From: Tannerellaceae bacterium
GTDB lineage: Bacteria > Bacteroidota > Bacteroidia > Bacteroidales > Tannerellaceae
DNA: 46,827 bases
Assembly: GCA_031280645.1 (NCBI GenBank)
Contig: JAITGL010000023.1
Span: 1-46,827, forward strand
Direction of reading: 5' to 3'
Within the stretch, counting starts at the first letter, position 1, and the number at the start of each line of letters is the position of its first letter. Under the pieces are notes generated by a model. It worked only from the letters and a program-made list of their open reading frames with translations, was not told where the DNA came from and did not search any database. Positions 37,629-46,708 of the stretch are shown here, piece by piece. Position numbers and translations under genes: made by a program.

Positions 37629-38720
37629 ATGAAGAAAATCATCACAATAGTAGGCGCCCGCCCGCAATTTATAAAAGCAGCCATGGTAAGCCGAGCAATC
37701 ATCGCCCATAACTCCGCCGGAATCAACCCCATACAAGAGCTGATACTACACACCGGCCAGCATTACGACCATGCGATGAGCAGCGCCTTCTTCAGCGACC
37801 TGGGCATCCCACAACCCGCATGGACGCTAAGCTGCGCCGCCGATACGCATGGCAAAATGACAGGGATGATGCTAACGCAAATCGAAGAAATACTCCTCGC
37901 CGAAAAGCCCAACGCAATAATTGTTTACGGCGACACCAACACCACATTGGCCGGCGCATTAGCCGCCGCTAAGCTCAATATCAGCGTTGTGCACATCGAA
38001 GCCGGCCTCCGGAGCCATAACCGCAACATGCCCGAAGAACTCAACCGGATCGTGACCGACCATCTCTCCACAATACTTTGCTGCCCAACTGTTTCGGCAA
38101 TGCGCAACCTTGCCCTCGAAGGCATCGCAACCGGCGTTTACCATGTAGGCGACGTGATGTACGACGCCGCCATAACCTTTGGCGACGTTGCACGCCGAAA
38201 GTCTGACATCATGGCAGAGCTGGGAATACAACCCAAGGCCTTCCGCCTGTGCACCGTACACCGGGCGGAGAATACAGACAATTTTGATCGTCTCAACTCA
38301 ATTTTCGACGCACTGTTACACATTGCGTCTGATCGCATCCCAATCATTTTACCCCTCCACCCCCGCACCGAAGCCCGCCTCGCACAGTTCGGAATACTCC
38401 ACAAGATCAGGCAAGAGTCCGGCAAAATCAGACTGATACCGCCCGCCGGTTTCCTCGACATGGCAGCCCTTGAAATGCACGCCCTCAACATATTAACCGA
38501 CTCCGGAGGAGTTCAGAAAGAAGCCTACTTCCATCGAGTTCCCTGCATCACGCTCCGTTCCGAAACCGAATGGATTGAAACCGTAGCCGCCGGGTGGAAT
38601 ATCATTGCCGGACACGATAAAGACAGCATCATCGCAGCCGTTTCCGCATCGCCCAACCGATTGCCTATCAACGAATACGGCCGCGGAGATGCCGCCAAGG
38701 CCATAGTTGGCCTCCTATGA
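37629..38720 (+). CDS. wecB: UDP-N-acetylglucosamine 2-epimerase (non-hydrolysing)
   Basis: The 363-residue protein starts IITIVGARPQFIKAAMVSRAI and has ELILHTGQHYDHAMSSAFF, VYGDTNTTLAGALAAAKLNI, VHIEAGLRSHNRNMPEELNRI, VHRAENTDNFDRL, LPLHPRTEARL and the C-terminal ILTDSGGVQKEAYFHRVPCITLRSETEW. It interconverts UDP-GlcNAc and UDP-ManNAc, giving a precursor for surface polysaccharide. It lies 15 bases after the deacetylase-like gene and overlaps the glycosyltransferase by ATGA. Confidence 0.96.
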   Translation: MKKIITIVGARPQFIKAAMVSRAIIAHNSAGINPIQELILHTGQHYDHAMSSAFFSDLGIPQPAWTLSCAADTHGKMTGMMLTQIEEILLAEKPNAIIVYGDTNTTLAGALAAAKLNISVVHIEAGLRSHNRNMPEELNRIVTDHLSTILCCPTVSAMRNLALEGIATGVYHVGDVMYDAAITFGDVARRKSDIMAELGIQPKAFRLCTVHRAENTDNFDRLNSIFDALLHIASDRIPIILPLHPRTEARLAQFGILHKIRQESGKIRLIPPAGFLDMAALEMHALNILTDSGGVQKEAYFHRVPCITLRSETEWIETVAAGWNIIAGHDKDSIIAAVSASPNRLPINEYGRGDAAKAIVGLL

Positions 38721-39961
38721 AACGCGTTCTTATCATCTGCGATATATTCCCGCCATCGTTCGGCCCCCGTATGGGCTACTTGTGTAAATATTTGAGGGGA
38801 ACAGGATGGGAGCCGGTAGTCCTGACCGAAAAGATGGCCGACCAAACATTTATGCTGCTGGAAGACGTATGTACCGTGCACGCAATACAATATTATCCTG
38901 AAGGCAAAGGAATCCGGTCGCATATATTACGCACAATTCTCTTGATCCTATCGGTCGCAGGGCTTAAAACTTATATATTTAAGCGCCGCGCACAACAATT
39001 GTTCGCCTTCCAACAGTTCAACATAATCCTTTGCAGCGCCTACCGCAGCTTCCCGCTCGGCGTTGCAGCCTCCACTGCTAAAAGGCTGGGCTTGCCGTGG
39101 ATAGCCGACCTCCGCGACATTGTAGAGCAGTACTCCGGCCTCGAATTTGTAGCCACAAAACTCCCAGGGTTCATCATAAAAAATTTCGGGCGAATAATCC
39201 GCCGTCGATTCATAGTCTCCCGCAACCGCGCCCTAAGCAGCGCAGCCTGCGCAACAACCGTATCCGATTTCCATGTAAAAGCCTTAACGCCATACTGTTC
39301 CGCAGTACGATTGATTTATAACGGCTACGACCCAGAGTTGTTCCGCCCAAGATACATTCCAACCAACAAATTCATCGTGGTATACACAGGCCGCCTTATT
39401 AGCCCCGCCATGCGCGACCCCTCGCTCCTGTTCCAATCCATACGGCGCCTCTCGGCCGAAGGCCTGTTCACCCCCGAAACATTTCAGGTACAATGGTATA
39501 CCGACCCCGCCTCCCAACGCGAAATTGAAGCCGAGGCAACCGCCGCCGAGGTTTCGCCGTACATGGATTACCGCAGCTACGTACCCGCATCGCAAATCCC
39601 AGACATTTTGGCAGCCTCCTCCATCGTTCTCCTGCTTGCAAACAAATCGTGCGACGGCGGTCCGCGCGGCGTTGTCACCACAAAAATCTTCGAGGCGATG
39701 GGCTGCGAGCGCCCAATACTGTGCGTCCGCAGCGACGAAGACGTCATTGCCTCGTTGCTCTCCTCGACAGGCTGCGGCCAGGCCGCCTCAACGCTCCATG
39801 AGACCTGCCAATTTGTCGAGCGCCTCTACAATGAATGGTTGGAGTGCGGATACACCTCTGTTAAAGTTAACCGTACCGTTATAGAATCCTTCTCGCGCTC
39901 CGGCCAGGCCAAGCAGTTTATAGATGTGTTCGAGGAATTTTCTGCCGGTGGGAATTATTGA
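38717..39961 (+). CDS. Glycosyltransferase, family 4-like
   Basis: The 414-residue protein starts RVLIICDIFPPSFGPRMGYLCKYLRG and has the GT-B fold of GT4-type enzymes: LPWIADLRDIVEQ, CATTVSDFHVKAL, VRLIYNGYDPELF, FIVVYTGRL, YRSYVPASQIPDILAASSIVLLLA and RGVVTTKIFEAMGCERPILCV. The last carries the usual donor-binding glutamate region (TKIFEAMG). The start ATG overlaps the wecB TGA by four bases. It is the last gene of the recA-led operon and is followed directly by the 41-bp repeat field. Confidence 0.9.
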   Translation: MKRVLIICDIFPPSFGPRMGYLCKYLRGTGWEPVVLTEKMADQTFMLLEDVCTVHAIQYYPEGKGIRSHILRTILLILSVAGLKTYIFKRRAQQLFAFQQFNIILCSAYRSFPLGVAASTAKRLGLPWIADLRDIVEQYSGLEFVATKLPGFIIKNFGRIIRRRFIVSRNRALSSAACATTVSDFHVKALTPYCSAVRLIYNGYDPELFRPRYIPTNKFIVVYTGRLISPAMRDPSLLFQSIRRLSAEGLFTPETFQVQWYTDPASQREIEAEATAAEVSPYMDYRSYVPASQIPDILAASSIVLLLANKSCDGGPRGVVTTKIFEAMGCERPILCVRSDEDVIASLLSSTGCGQAASTLHETCQFVERLYNEWLECGYTSVKVNRTVIESFSRSGQAKQFIDVFEEFSAGGNY

Positions 39962-39993
39962 TATTTGGCGGGTTCATGGGATTTCTTTTTGAT

Positions 39994-40840
39994 TGTCCCG
40001 GCGGCGGGGGGAGGCGCCGGCGTTTTGTTAAGGTCGTCCCGGCGCCGGGAAAATCTGAAAACTTTATGATTGATATAACACAATGGCGGGGAAAGTTGCG
40101 GGTATATTTTTAAGGTTGTCCCAACGGCGGGAAAAGTTGCGGGTATGTTTTTGGGGTTGTCCCAACGGCGGGAAAAGTTGTGGGTATGTTTTTAGGGTTG
40201 TCCCAATAGCTGGGAAAAATGCCGGTATAGTTTTGGGCTTGTCCCAATAGCTGGTAAAGTTGTTGGTATAGTTTTATGGTAGCCCCAACGCCGGGAAAAA
40301 TTGCCGGTATGGTTTTAGCGTTGTCCCAATGGTGGAAAAAATGCAGATATATTTTTAGACTTGTCCCAACGCCTGGAAAAGCTGCCTATATAGTTTTATG
40401 GTCGTCCCAATGATGGGAAGAGTTGCGGGTATGTTTTTAGTATTGTCCCAACGGCGGGAAAAGTTGCGGGTATGTTTTTGGCCTTGTCCCAATAGCGGGA
40501 AAAGTTGCGGGTATGTTTTTAGGGTTGTCCCAATAGCTGTAAAAATTGCGGGTATGTTTTTGGCCTTGTCCCAATGGCGGGAAAAGTTGCGGGTATGTTT
40601 TTGGCCTTGTCCCAATAGCTGGAAAAGTTGCGGGTATAGTTTTAGGGTCGTCACGACACCGGGAAAGTCTCAAAACATTGTAATGGATATAACCCAACGG
40701 CGGGAAAACATGAACGGGTAGAAAGGGGCTCGTCCCAACGCCTGGAAAACGCCAAAGCTTCCCGATGAAGGCAACTCGACGCCGGGAAAACGCCAAAACT
40801 TTTTTTGGAGGTAACCAAACGCCGGGAAAACGAGAATCGG
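39994..40840. repeat. 41-bp tandem array, left arm, about 21 units
   Basis: GTCCC or a variant recurs at 39994, 40035, 40118, 40159, 40200, 40241 and onward to about 40814, a ladder of 41-base steps. A typical unit reads GTCCCAACGGCGGGAAAAG then TTGCGGGTATGTTTTTG. TCCC and GGGA form a short dyad around six bases. Units vary but keep length almost exactly. Confidence 0.95.
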
Positions 40841-40847
40841 ATCCAAT

Positions 40848-41369
40848 TGGCGTTTTCCCGGCGTCGAGTTGTGTTAAATTCACTTTTTTGAGACTTTCCC
40901 GCTAACGGGAAACTTTCTTTTTTCCCGATTGGCGTTTTCCCGGAATCAAGTTGCCTCCAAAAAAAAGTTTTGGCGTTTTCCCGGCGTCGAGTTGCTTCCA
41001 TTGGGAAGCTTTGGCGTTTTCCCGGCGTTGGGACGAATCCCTTTCTACCCGTTCATGTTTTCCCGCCGTTGGGACATGGTTGAAATATAGCGATAAGTTT
41101 TCCCGGCGTTGGGAAGCTCCCCTAAAAGTATTGGCAGGTTTTCCCGGTGTTGTGATAACCTTAAAGAGATATGGGTATGTTTTCCCGTCGTTGTGACAGG
41201 GCTAAAAATATAGTGGCAGGTTTTCCCGGTATTTGGAAGCTCCCCTAAAAGTATTGGCAGGTTTTCCCGGTGTTGTGATAACCATAAAACTATACCGGCA
41301 ACTTTCCCCGGCGTTGTGACAACCTCAAAAACATACCGGCAACTTTCCCCGCGGCTGGGACAACCTCCC
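40848..41369. repeat. 41-bp tandem array, right arm, inverted copy, about 13 units
   Basis: GTTTTCCCGG or a variant recurs at 40852, 40933, 40974, 41015, 41057, 41097, 41138, 41179, 41220 and 41261, then ACTTTCCCC near 41302 and 41343, at 40-42-base steps. The units are reverse complements of those in the left arm. Segments around 40,709 and 41,057 match over more than 100 bases, so the two arms form a large imperfect inverted repeat centred near 40,883. Confidence 0.93.
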
Positions 41370-41460
41370 GAAAAAACCGTGGAATCTTCATAATCTTTGG
41401 GGCGCTGTCATCCGAAAGATATAATATAATGTATAGGGCGGGAATGCTTGCTTTTTTTTG

Positions 41461-41494
41461 CGTTCCACTTCTTAACAGGAAGTGGAACCGACGC
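41461..41494. repeat. Left inverted repeat of candidate promoter inverton
   Basis: 34 bases, 33 of 34 identical to the reverse complement of 41687-41720. It contains 9-bp arms TTCCACTTC (41463-41471) and GAAGTGGAA (41479-41487) around the 7-base core TTAACAG. Confidence 0.92.
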
Positions 41495-41640
41495 CGGAGT
41501 TTATTATAAACAACTGTAATGGACGGGAGTATCTCTCGAAGAATTGCGGATATTGTTTTACGGAATTGAAACATGTAAACAAGTTTATGGGATCCGACGA
41601 CGGGCAAGGGGCGTATACAGAGGGTTTAATAGCCTGTAAA

Positions 41641-41670
41641 TTTGTTGTATCGGATTCTTTAGTATATTTA
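41641..41670 (+). promoter_or_regulatory. Candidate promoter inside the invertible segment, facing susC
   Basis: TTTG (41641-41644) and TATATTTA (41663-41670, one mismatch to TAnnTTTG) are 18 bases apart and point at the second susC. A second candidate -7, AACCTTTG, ends at 41687 on the edge of the right repeat. In the current orientation the promoter would be ON for susC. Confidence 0.5.
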
Positions 41671-41686
41671 CGTGCTCTAAACCTTT

Positions 41687-41720
41687 GCGTCGGTTCCACT
41701 TCCTGTTAAGAAGGGGAACG
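41687..41720. repeat. Right inverted repeat of candidate promoter inverton
   Basis: Reverse-complement partner of 41461-41494 with one mismatch. Arms TTCCACTTC (41694-41702) and GAAGGGGAA (41710-41718) flank the core CTGTTAA, which is the left core in opposite orientation, as needed for inversion. The repeat ends 40 bases before the susC ATG. Confidence 0.92.
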
Positions 41721-41760
41721 TAAAGGAGGAATATTATTGTTAACATAAAAATCAAAGTTC

Positions 41761-44754
41761 ATGAAACATGTGAAAAATTTAATTCGCTCATCAAGCTCTA
41801 TGATGAAATTGGGGCTTGCGGCTTGTTTGCTAATTTGCGGGGCAACCTCCCTTTGGGCCCAGCAGATCTCATTGACAGGCAAAGTAATAGACGAAAGGAA
41901 AGAACCTGTTATCGGCGCGAATGTGCTGGAAAAGGGTACATCGAATGGGGTTGTTACCGATATTGACGGGAACTTCTCCATACGGGTGGAGACAGGCGCC
42001 ACGATTGTGGTGTCGTATATCGGATACAATGCGAAGGAGGTTGTGGTTGGAAATCAACGCTCCATTACGGTTTCGCTGGTTGAAAGCTCGTTGAATTTGG
42101 ATGAAGTCGTGGTGATTGGATACGGTACCGTGGCTAAAAAGGAACTAACCAGCGCCGTATCGCATGTGTCTTCAAAAGACTTTCTTAACATCGGCAGCAC
42201 CAACCCGGCTATGCAGATCCAGGGTAAGGTGGCCGGGGTTTCGATTACCAACACGGCGGCGGCCGATCCTAACTCCAGCGCAAGCATACAGGTGCGCGGC
42301 GTGGCGTCGCGAAAGGCCAGCAACGATCCTCTTATAGTGATCGACGGCGTGCCGGGAGGAAACTTGCAGAATATTAATGAGAATGACATCGAATCTATCG
42401 ACGTCTTGAAGGATGGGGCGGCCTCGGCAATTTACGGTACGAGGGGCTCGAACGGCGTGGTGATCGTAACTACCAAGAAGGGAAACGCTGATGGGTCGGT
42501 TAATGCTTCGTATACGGGCTATTTGACGCTCGACGTGCCCAAGAAGCAGTTGCCGGTTCTGAGCGCAGAGGAGTTTCGCCGTCATATTCCGGAGCGTGGT
42601 TCGGATTTCGGAGCTTCCACCGACTGGTTCGACGAGATTACGCGCACGGGCGTGTCGCAGCAGCACACGGTGCAGGTGTCGGGAGGTACGGCTAAGAATA
42701 ACTATCGCGTAACGGTGGACTACCGCAACGGCCAGGGCATCGACCTCAGGGCCGACAGGAAGGAAATAGGAGCCAGGGCGTCGGTAAATCATCAAGCGGC
42801 GAATGATCTGTACAAGTTTACGTTCAACGTATCGCCAAGGAAGATCGACTACAATAATACCGACCTCCGCCTCTTCTCGCAGGCGCTCACGCTGAATCCC
42901 ACTATGCCTGTAATGAATCCCGACAAGCCCGGATATTATTACGAGGCGACGGGCTGGGAGGCTGAGAATCCCGTGGAGAAGTTCAACCTTGAGAAGAACG
43001 GAGGTATGAAGAAGTTCCTCGACTGGGACGGCACCTTCCGCCTCAATCTCTTACCCTTATTCGCCCCCGGTTATAACCACTCGCTCAACACGCAGATAAC
43101 ATTAGCCCAGCAGATCAACGAGGATGAACCCTTCTGGTTCCGCCCCTCCACTTCTACCCTCGCCATGAAGAGCGGACGCAAAGGCGAAGCCAGCCAGGAA
43201 CGCAAGCGCAACCTGCAAGAGAGCTTGGAATGGCTCGTTAACTACGCATTTGAGAAGGGAGGGCACAACCTCAAAGCTATGGGAGGCTACTCCTGGCAAT
43301 ACTTCCAATACACAAGGCTGAAGGCGGAGAATAAAGACTTTGCCTCCGACGTATTGCTTTATAATAACCTCGGCAACGGCACATACAACAAGGAAGTGGC
43401 GGGCCGTTTGGGCATGGAATCGGAAAAGAACGATTCAAAGCTCATCGCCTTCTTTGGACGCATATCGTACGACTATATGGGCAAATATCTTGCAACGGCT
43501 TCGCTGCGCTACGAAGGCTCGTCGAAGTTTGGGCCGAACAACAAATGGGGATACTTCCCCGCAGTATCGGCCGGCTGGCGCATCAGCGAAGAAGATTTCC
43601 TTAAAGACATTCACTGGATAGATGATCTGAAAATCAGGGGAGACTACGGAGTTACCGGCAACCAGAACTTCGATAACTATCAATCGCTCGCTACTTACGG
43701 GAGCTACGGGCAGGTATATTTCGATAACCGCTATATCACCGGATGGTCGCCCAACAAGAATGTTAATCCCGATTTGAAATGGGAGAAGGGAAAGAATTGG
43801 AATATCGGTCTCGACTTCTCGCTCTTCAAAATACTAAGCGGAAGCTTTAACTACTACAACCGCACGCAGCAAGACCTCCTCGGCGATTACAACGTGCCAT
43901 TACCGCCCAACATTGCCAGCAGCACCTTTGCCAACGTAGGAACAATGCGCAACCAGGGATTCGAGCTCGATCTAACCCTCGACGTAGTTAGCCGCAAAGA
44001 CCTCTCCTACATAATCGGCCTCATAGGATACACCACCGACAACCGCTTCATCTCCTTCTCAAACGATATCTACACCGGACAGAAATTCTACTGGATGGAC
44101 GGATTCCCAGCGCCCGGTAGCCCCGGACAGGTACAACGCATACAGGAAGGCGAACGCGTAGGAACATTCTACACCTACGAATACGCCGGAGTAGACGACC
44201 AGGGCAACTGGATGATATACAACAAAGACAACGTTGCAATCCCCATCAACGAAGGAAAAGACGAAGACAAGCGACCCGTAGGCAACGGGCTCCCAAAGTT
44301 CACCATGTCGTTTAATAACACCCTCAAATATAAAAACCTCGACATGACCCTCTTCTTCCGCGGAAACTTCGGATACCAGGTATACAACGTTCACGAGTTC
44401 TACTGGGGACTGCAATCGGCCGCGCCAAACCTCAACGTGCTCCAGGCAGCCTACGACAAAAACGCACACATCGTAAAAGGAATGAACGCACACAACAGCT
44501 ACTTCGTGCAAGACGCCGACTACGTAAAGCTCGACGTTGCAACCCTTGGGTACACCGTTAAGCCCTCAAGTAAATGGCTCGCAAGCCTGAGAGTATACTG
44601 CACCGCGCGCAACCTCCTCGTAATATCAGCCTACGACGGCGTTGACCCCGACATATTCCCCACCAACGGACTCCAGCCGGGAGTTCCCGCCGACAAAAAA
44701 GGATACTACCCCTCCACAAGGCAATTCCTCATCGGAATACAAGCCAGTTTTTAA
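41761..44754 (+). CDS. SusC/RagA-family TonB-dependent transporter (no STN domain)
   Basis: The 997-residue protein has a signal peptide (ending LWAQQ), a carboxypeptidase-regulatory-like domain (SLTGKVIDERKEPVIGANV ... VSYIGYNAKEV), the plug with LDEVVVIGYGTVAKKELTSA, IQVRGVASRKASNDPLIVIDGVP, IDVLKDGAASAIYGTRGS, and a beta-barrel ending LIGIQASF. It lacks the STN domain of the other SusC, so it is not wired to a FecR/sigma pair. Instead the region just upstream holds a candidate invertible promoter. With the adjacent SusD it would import an oligosaccharide or other large nutrient; nothing in the window indicates which. Confidence 0.97.
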   Translation: MKHVKNLIRSSSSMMKLGLAACLLICGATSLWAQQISLTGKVIDERKEPVIGANVLEKGTSNGVVTDIDGNFSIRVETGATIVVSYIGYNAKEVVVGNQRSITVSLVESSLNLDEVVVIGYGTVAKKELTSAVSHVSSKDFLNIGSTNPAMQIQGKVAGVSITNTAAADPNSSASIQVRGVASRKASNDPLIVIDGVPGGNLQNINENDIESIDVLKDGAASAIYGTRGSNGVVIVTTKKGNADGSVNASYTGYLTLDVPKKQLPVLSAEEFRRHIPERGSDFGASTDWFDEITRTGVSQQHTVQVSGGTAKNNYRVTVDYRNGQGIDLRADRKEIGARASVNHQAANDLYKFTFNVSPRKIDYNNTDLRLFSQALTLNPTMPVMNPDKPGYYYEATGWEAENPVEKFNLEKNGGMKKFLDWDGTFRLNLLPLFAPGYNHSLNTQITLAQQINEDEPFWFRPSTSTLAMKSGRKGEASQERKRNLQESLEWLVNYAFEKGGHNLKAMGGYSWQYFQYTRLKAENKDFASDVLLYNNLGNGTYNKEVAGRLGMESEKNDSKLIAFFGRISYDYMGKYLATASLRYEGSSKFGPNNKWGYFPAVSAGWRISEEDFLKDIHWIDDLKIRGDYGVTGNQNFDNYQSLATYGSYGQVYFDNRYITGWSPNKNVNPDLKWEKGKNWNIGLDFSLFKILSGSFNYYNRTQQDLLGDYNVPLPPNIASSTFANVGTMRNQGFELDLTLDVVSRKDLSYIIGLIGYTTDNRFISFSNDIYTGQKFYWMDGFPAPGSPGQVQRIQEGERVGTFYTYEYAGVDDQGNWMIYNKDNVAIPINEGKDEDKRPVGNGLPKFTMSFNNTLKYKNLDMTLFFRGNFGYQVYNVHEFYWGLQSAAPNLNVLQAAYDKNAHIVKGMNAHNSYFVQDADYVKLDVATLGYTVKPSSKWLASLRVYCTARNLLVISAYDGVDPDIFPTNGLQPGVPADKKGYYPSTRQFLIGIQASF

Positions 44755-44772
44755 TCATCAAACAACCATATC

Positions 44773-46527
44773 ATGAAACCCAAACATATTAAAGCAATCC
44801 TGCTATTCACAATCATAATAGCCGCCGCGACAAGCTGCACCAACCTCGACGAGAACGTATACGATAAAATCACCTCCGAAACATTTTACCAAACTAAAGA
44901 AAACGTATACCAGGGATTCGTCCGCCCATTCGAGCACGCCTACTGGGCATGCGCCGGAGCAAGCTTCCAAGTAGCCGAAAACTCCTCCGATCACTTCATG
45001 ACCCCAAACCGGCAAGGACACTGGCTCGACGGGCAAAACTACTTCCGCCTGCATTGGCACCAATGGACAATCGACGACTGGATCCCACGCGACGCATGGC
45101 TCAACAACTTCCAGGGAATCGTATACTGCAACAGCGCAATAGGCGACCTCTCATCGCTAACCCCCTCGCAGTTCGAAATGACCGACGCCGAAATGCAAAA
45201 CCTCGTCGGCAACCTACGCACGCTGCGCGCATGGTTCTACATACGCCTCCTCGACATGTTCCGCAACGTACCCATATCCGATAAATTCCCCAGCGACGAC
45301 CTCCTGCCAAAGCAAGCCACCCCGCAGGAAACATTCAACTTTATCGAAAAAGAACTAACCGAACTAATCCCCATCCTCAACGCCAAGCAAGGCGCCGCAG
45401 GCAACGGACCAAAACAAGGCCTCTGGACAAAAGCCGGCGCCGCGGCCCTGCTCGTACGCCTCTACCTCAACGCAGAGCTCTGGATAGGGCAAAACCGCTA
45501 CGCCGACTGCGCCAGCATAGCCCAGAAAATAATCGACGGCGAATACGGATCCTACGGAATAGCCGCACGATGGGACGCGCCCTTCGACTGGAACAACGAA
45601 AACTGCGAAGAACTGATCTACGCCTTCACCAGCTCCTTCGGATACTCACACCACGTATACGGCAACGACATGTTCTGGTGGGGAGCCCCATTCAAAGCCG
45701 CCCCGTACTTCGGATTCACCGACTGGGGCGACATGAACCCACGATTCGCACTCCAGCCCGGACTCGACCTCAACGGCGCCGAATACAACTTTGCCAACGG
45801 CAAACCCGTACGCAAATTCATGAAATACCCCGACGACGTTCGACTCAACAAATACCGCAACCTCGGCAACAGCTCCCGCAGCGGGATGTTCCTCTACGGA
45901 GCCCTCGACTATCAAGCCTCCGACGGAACAACGCAATACTCGCGCGCCGACAACGGTAAATACATGCTCTACCTCCGCGACCAGGTAGGATGGTACGAAG
46001 ACACCGACACCGCATCCATATCCCCCAAACCCTCCGGAGGAGCCCCCGTAATGATATCAGATATGGACCACGCCGACCAAAGCTCCGGATGGTGCATGAT
46101 AAAATACCCCATCTACCGATCCGACGACGCCGGTAAAATGGAAGCCGACTACGCCCTCATACGCCTGCCCGAAATCTACTACTCGCTCGCCGAATGCAAG
46201 TTCCGCCAGGGCGACAAAGCCGCGGCAGCCCGCCTCCTCAACCAAGTCCGCTCCCGCTATTATCCCGAAGGATCGCCCAGCCTCTACAAAGAAGACGGCA
46301 GCCAGATAACCGAGCAGGAACTGCTCGACGAATGGGGACGCGAATTCCTCGGCGAAGGCCTCCGCCGAACCGTGCTGTGCCGGTTCGGAGTATACACAGG
46401 CCCATGGTGGGACAAGCAGCAGGAACCTGACAAACACACCATGATCCTGCCCTTCCACCGCAACATCCTAAGCGCAAACCCAAACCTCGTGCAAAACCCC
46501 GGATACCCCGACGGACGGGAAAACTAA
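44773..46527 (+). CDS. SusD/RagB-family outer-membrane lipoprotein
   Basis: Lipoprotein signal ending at Cys22 (AATSCTN). SusD signs: TSETFYQTKENVYQGFVRPFEHAYW, MQNLVGNLRTLRAWFYIRLLDMFRNVPI, ATPQETFNFIEKELTELIP, TKAGAAALLVRLYLNAELW, YALIRLPEIYYSLAECKFRQGDKAAAARLLNQVRSR and the C-terminal EWGREFLGEGLRRTVLCRFG ... ILSANPNLVQNPGYP. The gene lies 18 bases after susC. No glycosidase follows before the terminator at 46562, so this pair either works with enzymes encoded elsewhere or lies at a PUL of the transporter-only kind. Confidence 0.96.
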   Translation: MKPKHIKAILLFTIIIAAATSCTNLDENVYDKITSETFYQTKENVYQGFVRPFEHAYWACAGASFQVAENSSDHFMTPNRQGHWLDGQNYFRLHWHQWTIDDWIPRDAWLNNFQGIVYCNSAIGDLSSLTPSQFEMTDAEMQNLVGNLRTLRAWFYIRLLDMFRNVPISDKFPSDDLLPKQATPQETFNFIEKELTELIPILNAKQGAAGNGPKQGLWTKAGAAALLVRLYLNAELWIGQNRYADCASIAQKIIDGEYGSYGIAARWDAPFDWNNENCEELIYAFTSSFGYSHHVYGNDMFWWGAPFKAAPYFGFTDWGDMNPRFALQPGLDLNGAEYNFANGKPVRKFMKYPDDVRLNKYRNLGNSSRSGMFLYGALDYQASDGTTQYSRADNGKYMLYLRDQVGWYEDTDTASISPKPSGGAPVMISDMDHADQSSGWCMIKYPIYRSDDAGKMEADYALIRLPEIYYSLAECKFRQGDKAAAARLLNQVRSRYYPEGSPSLYKEDGSQITEQELLDEWGREFLGEGLRRTVLCRFGVYTGPWWDKQQEPDKHTMILPFHRNILSANPNLVQNPGYPDGREN

Positions 46528-46561
46528 CCCCCGCGCGCCAATCGGCCGCACATAAAAACTA

Positions 46562-46598
46562 ACCCCTCCGGCGCCCTTATAAAAGGGTCCGGAGGGGT
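46562..46598 (+). terminator. Strong hairpin after the second susCD pair
   Basis: ACCCCTCCGG (46562-46571) pairs with CCGGAGGGGT (46589-46598), with CCCTT/AAGGG pairing nested inside. The tail is CTCTC rather than a T-run, so it may act as a 3' stabiliser or Rho-assisted terminator. Confidence 0.65.
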
Positions 46599-46708
46599 CT
46601 CTCACGTTAACTGTATTCAAATATGTAATATCTTCCGTAAAACGTTCAATTAAAATCCGCCAAGCATCAGGTTAGTTTTTCATTCCATCAAATCAGTTTC
46701 TTATACTT

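Noticed and set aside
41472..41709. Two 75-codon frames on opposite strands, both starting MEPT and ending VGSTSC
   Set aside because: Their matching ends arise because each begins and ends in the 34-base inverted repeats; the middles are unrelated and match no family. They are by-products of the inverton ends.
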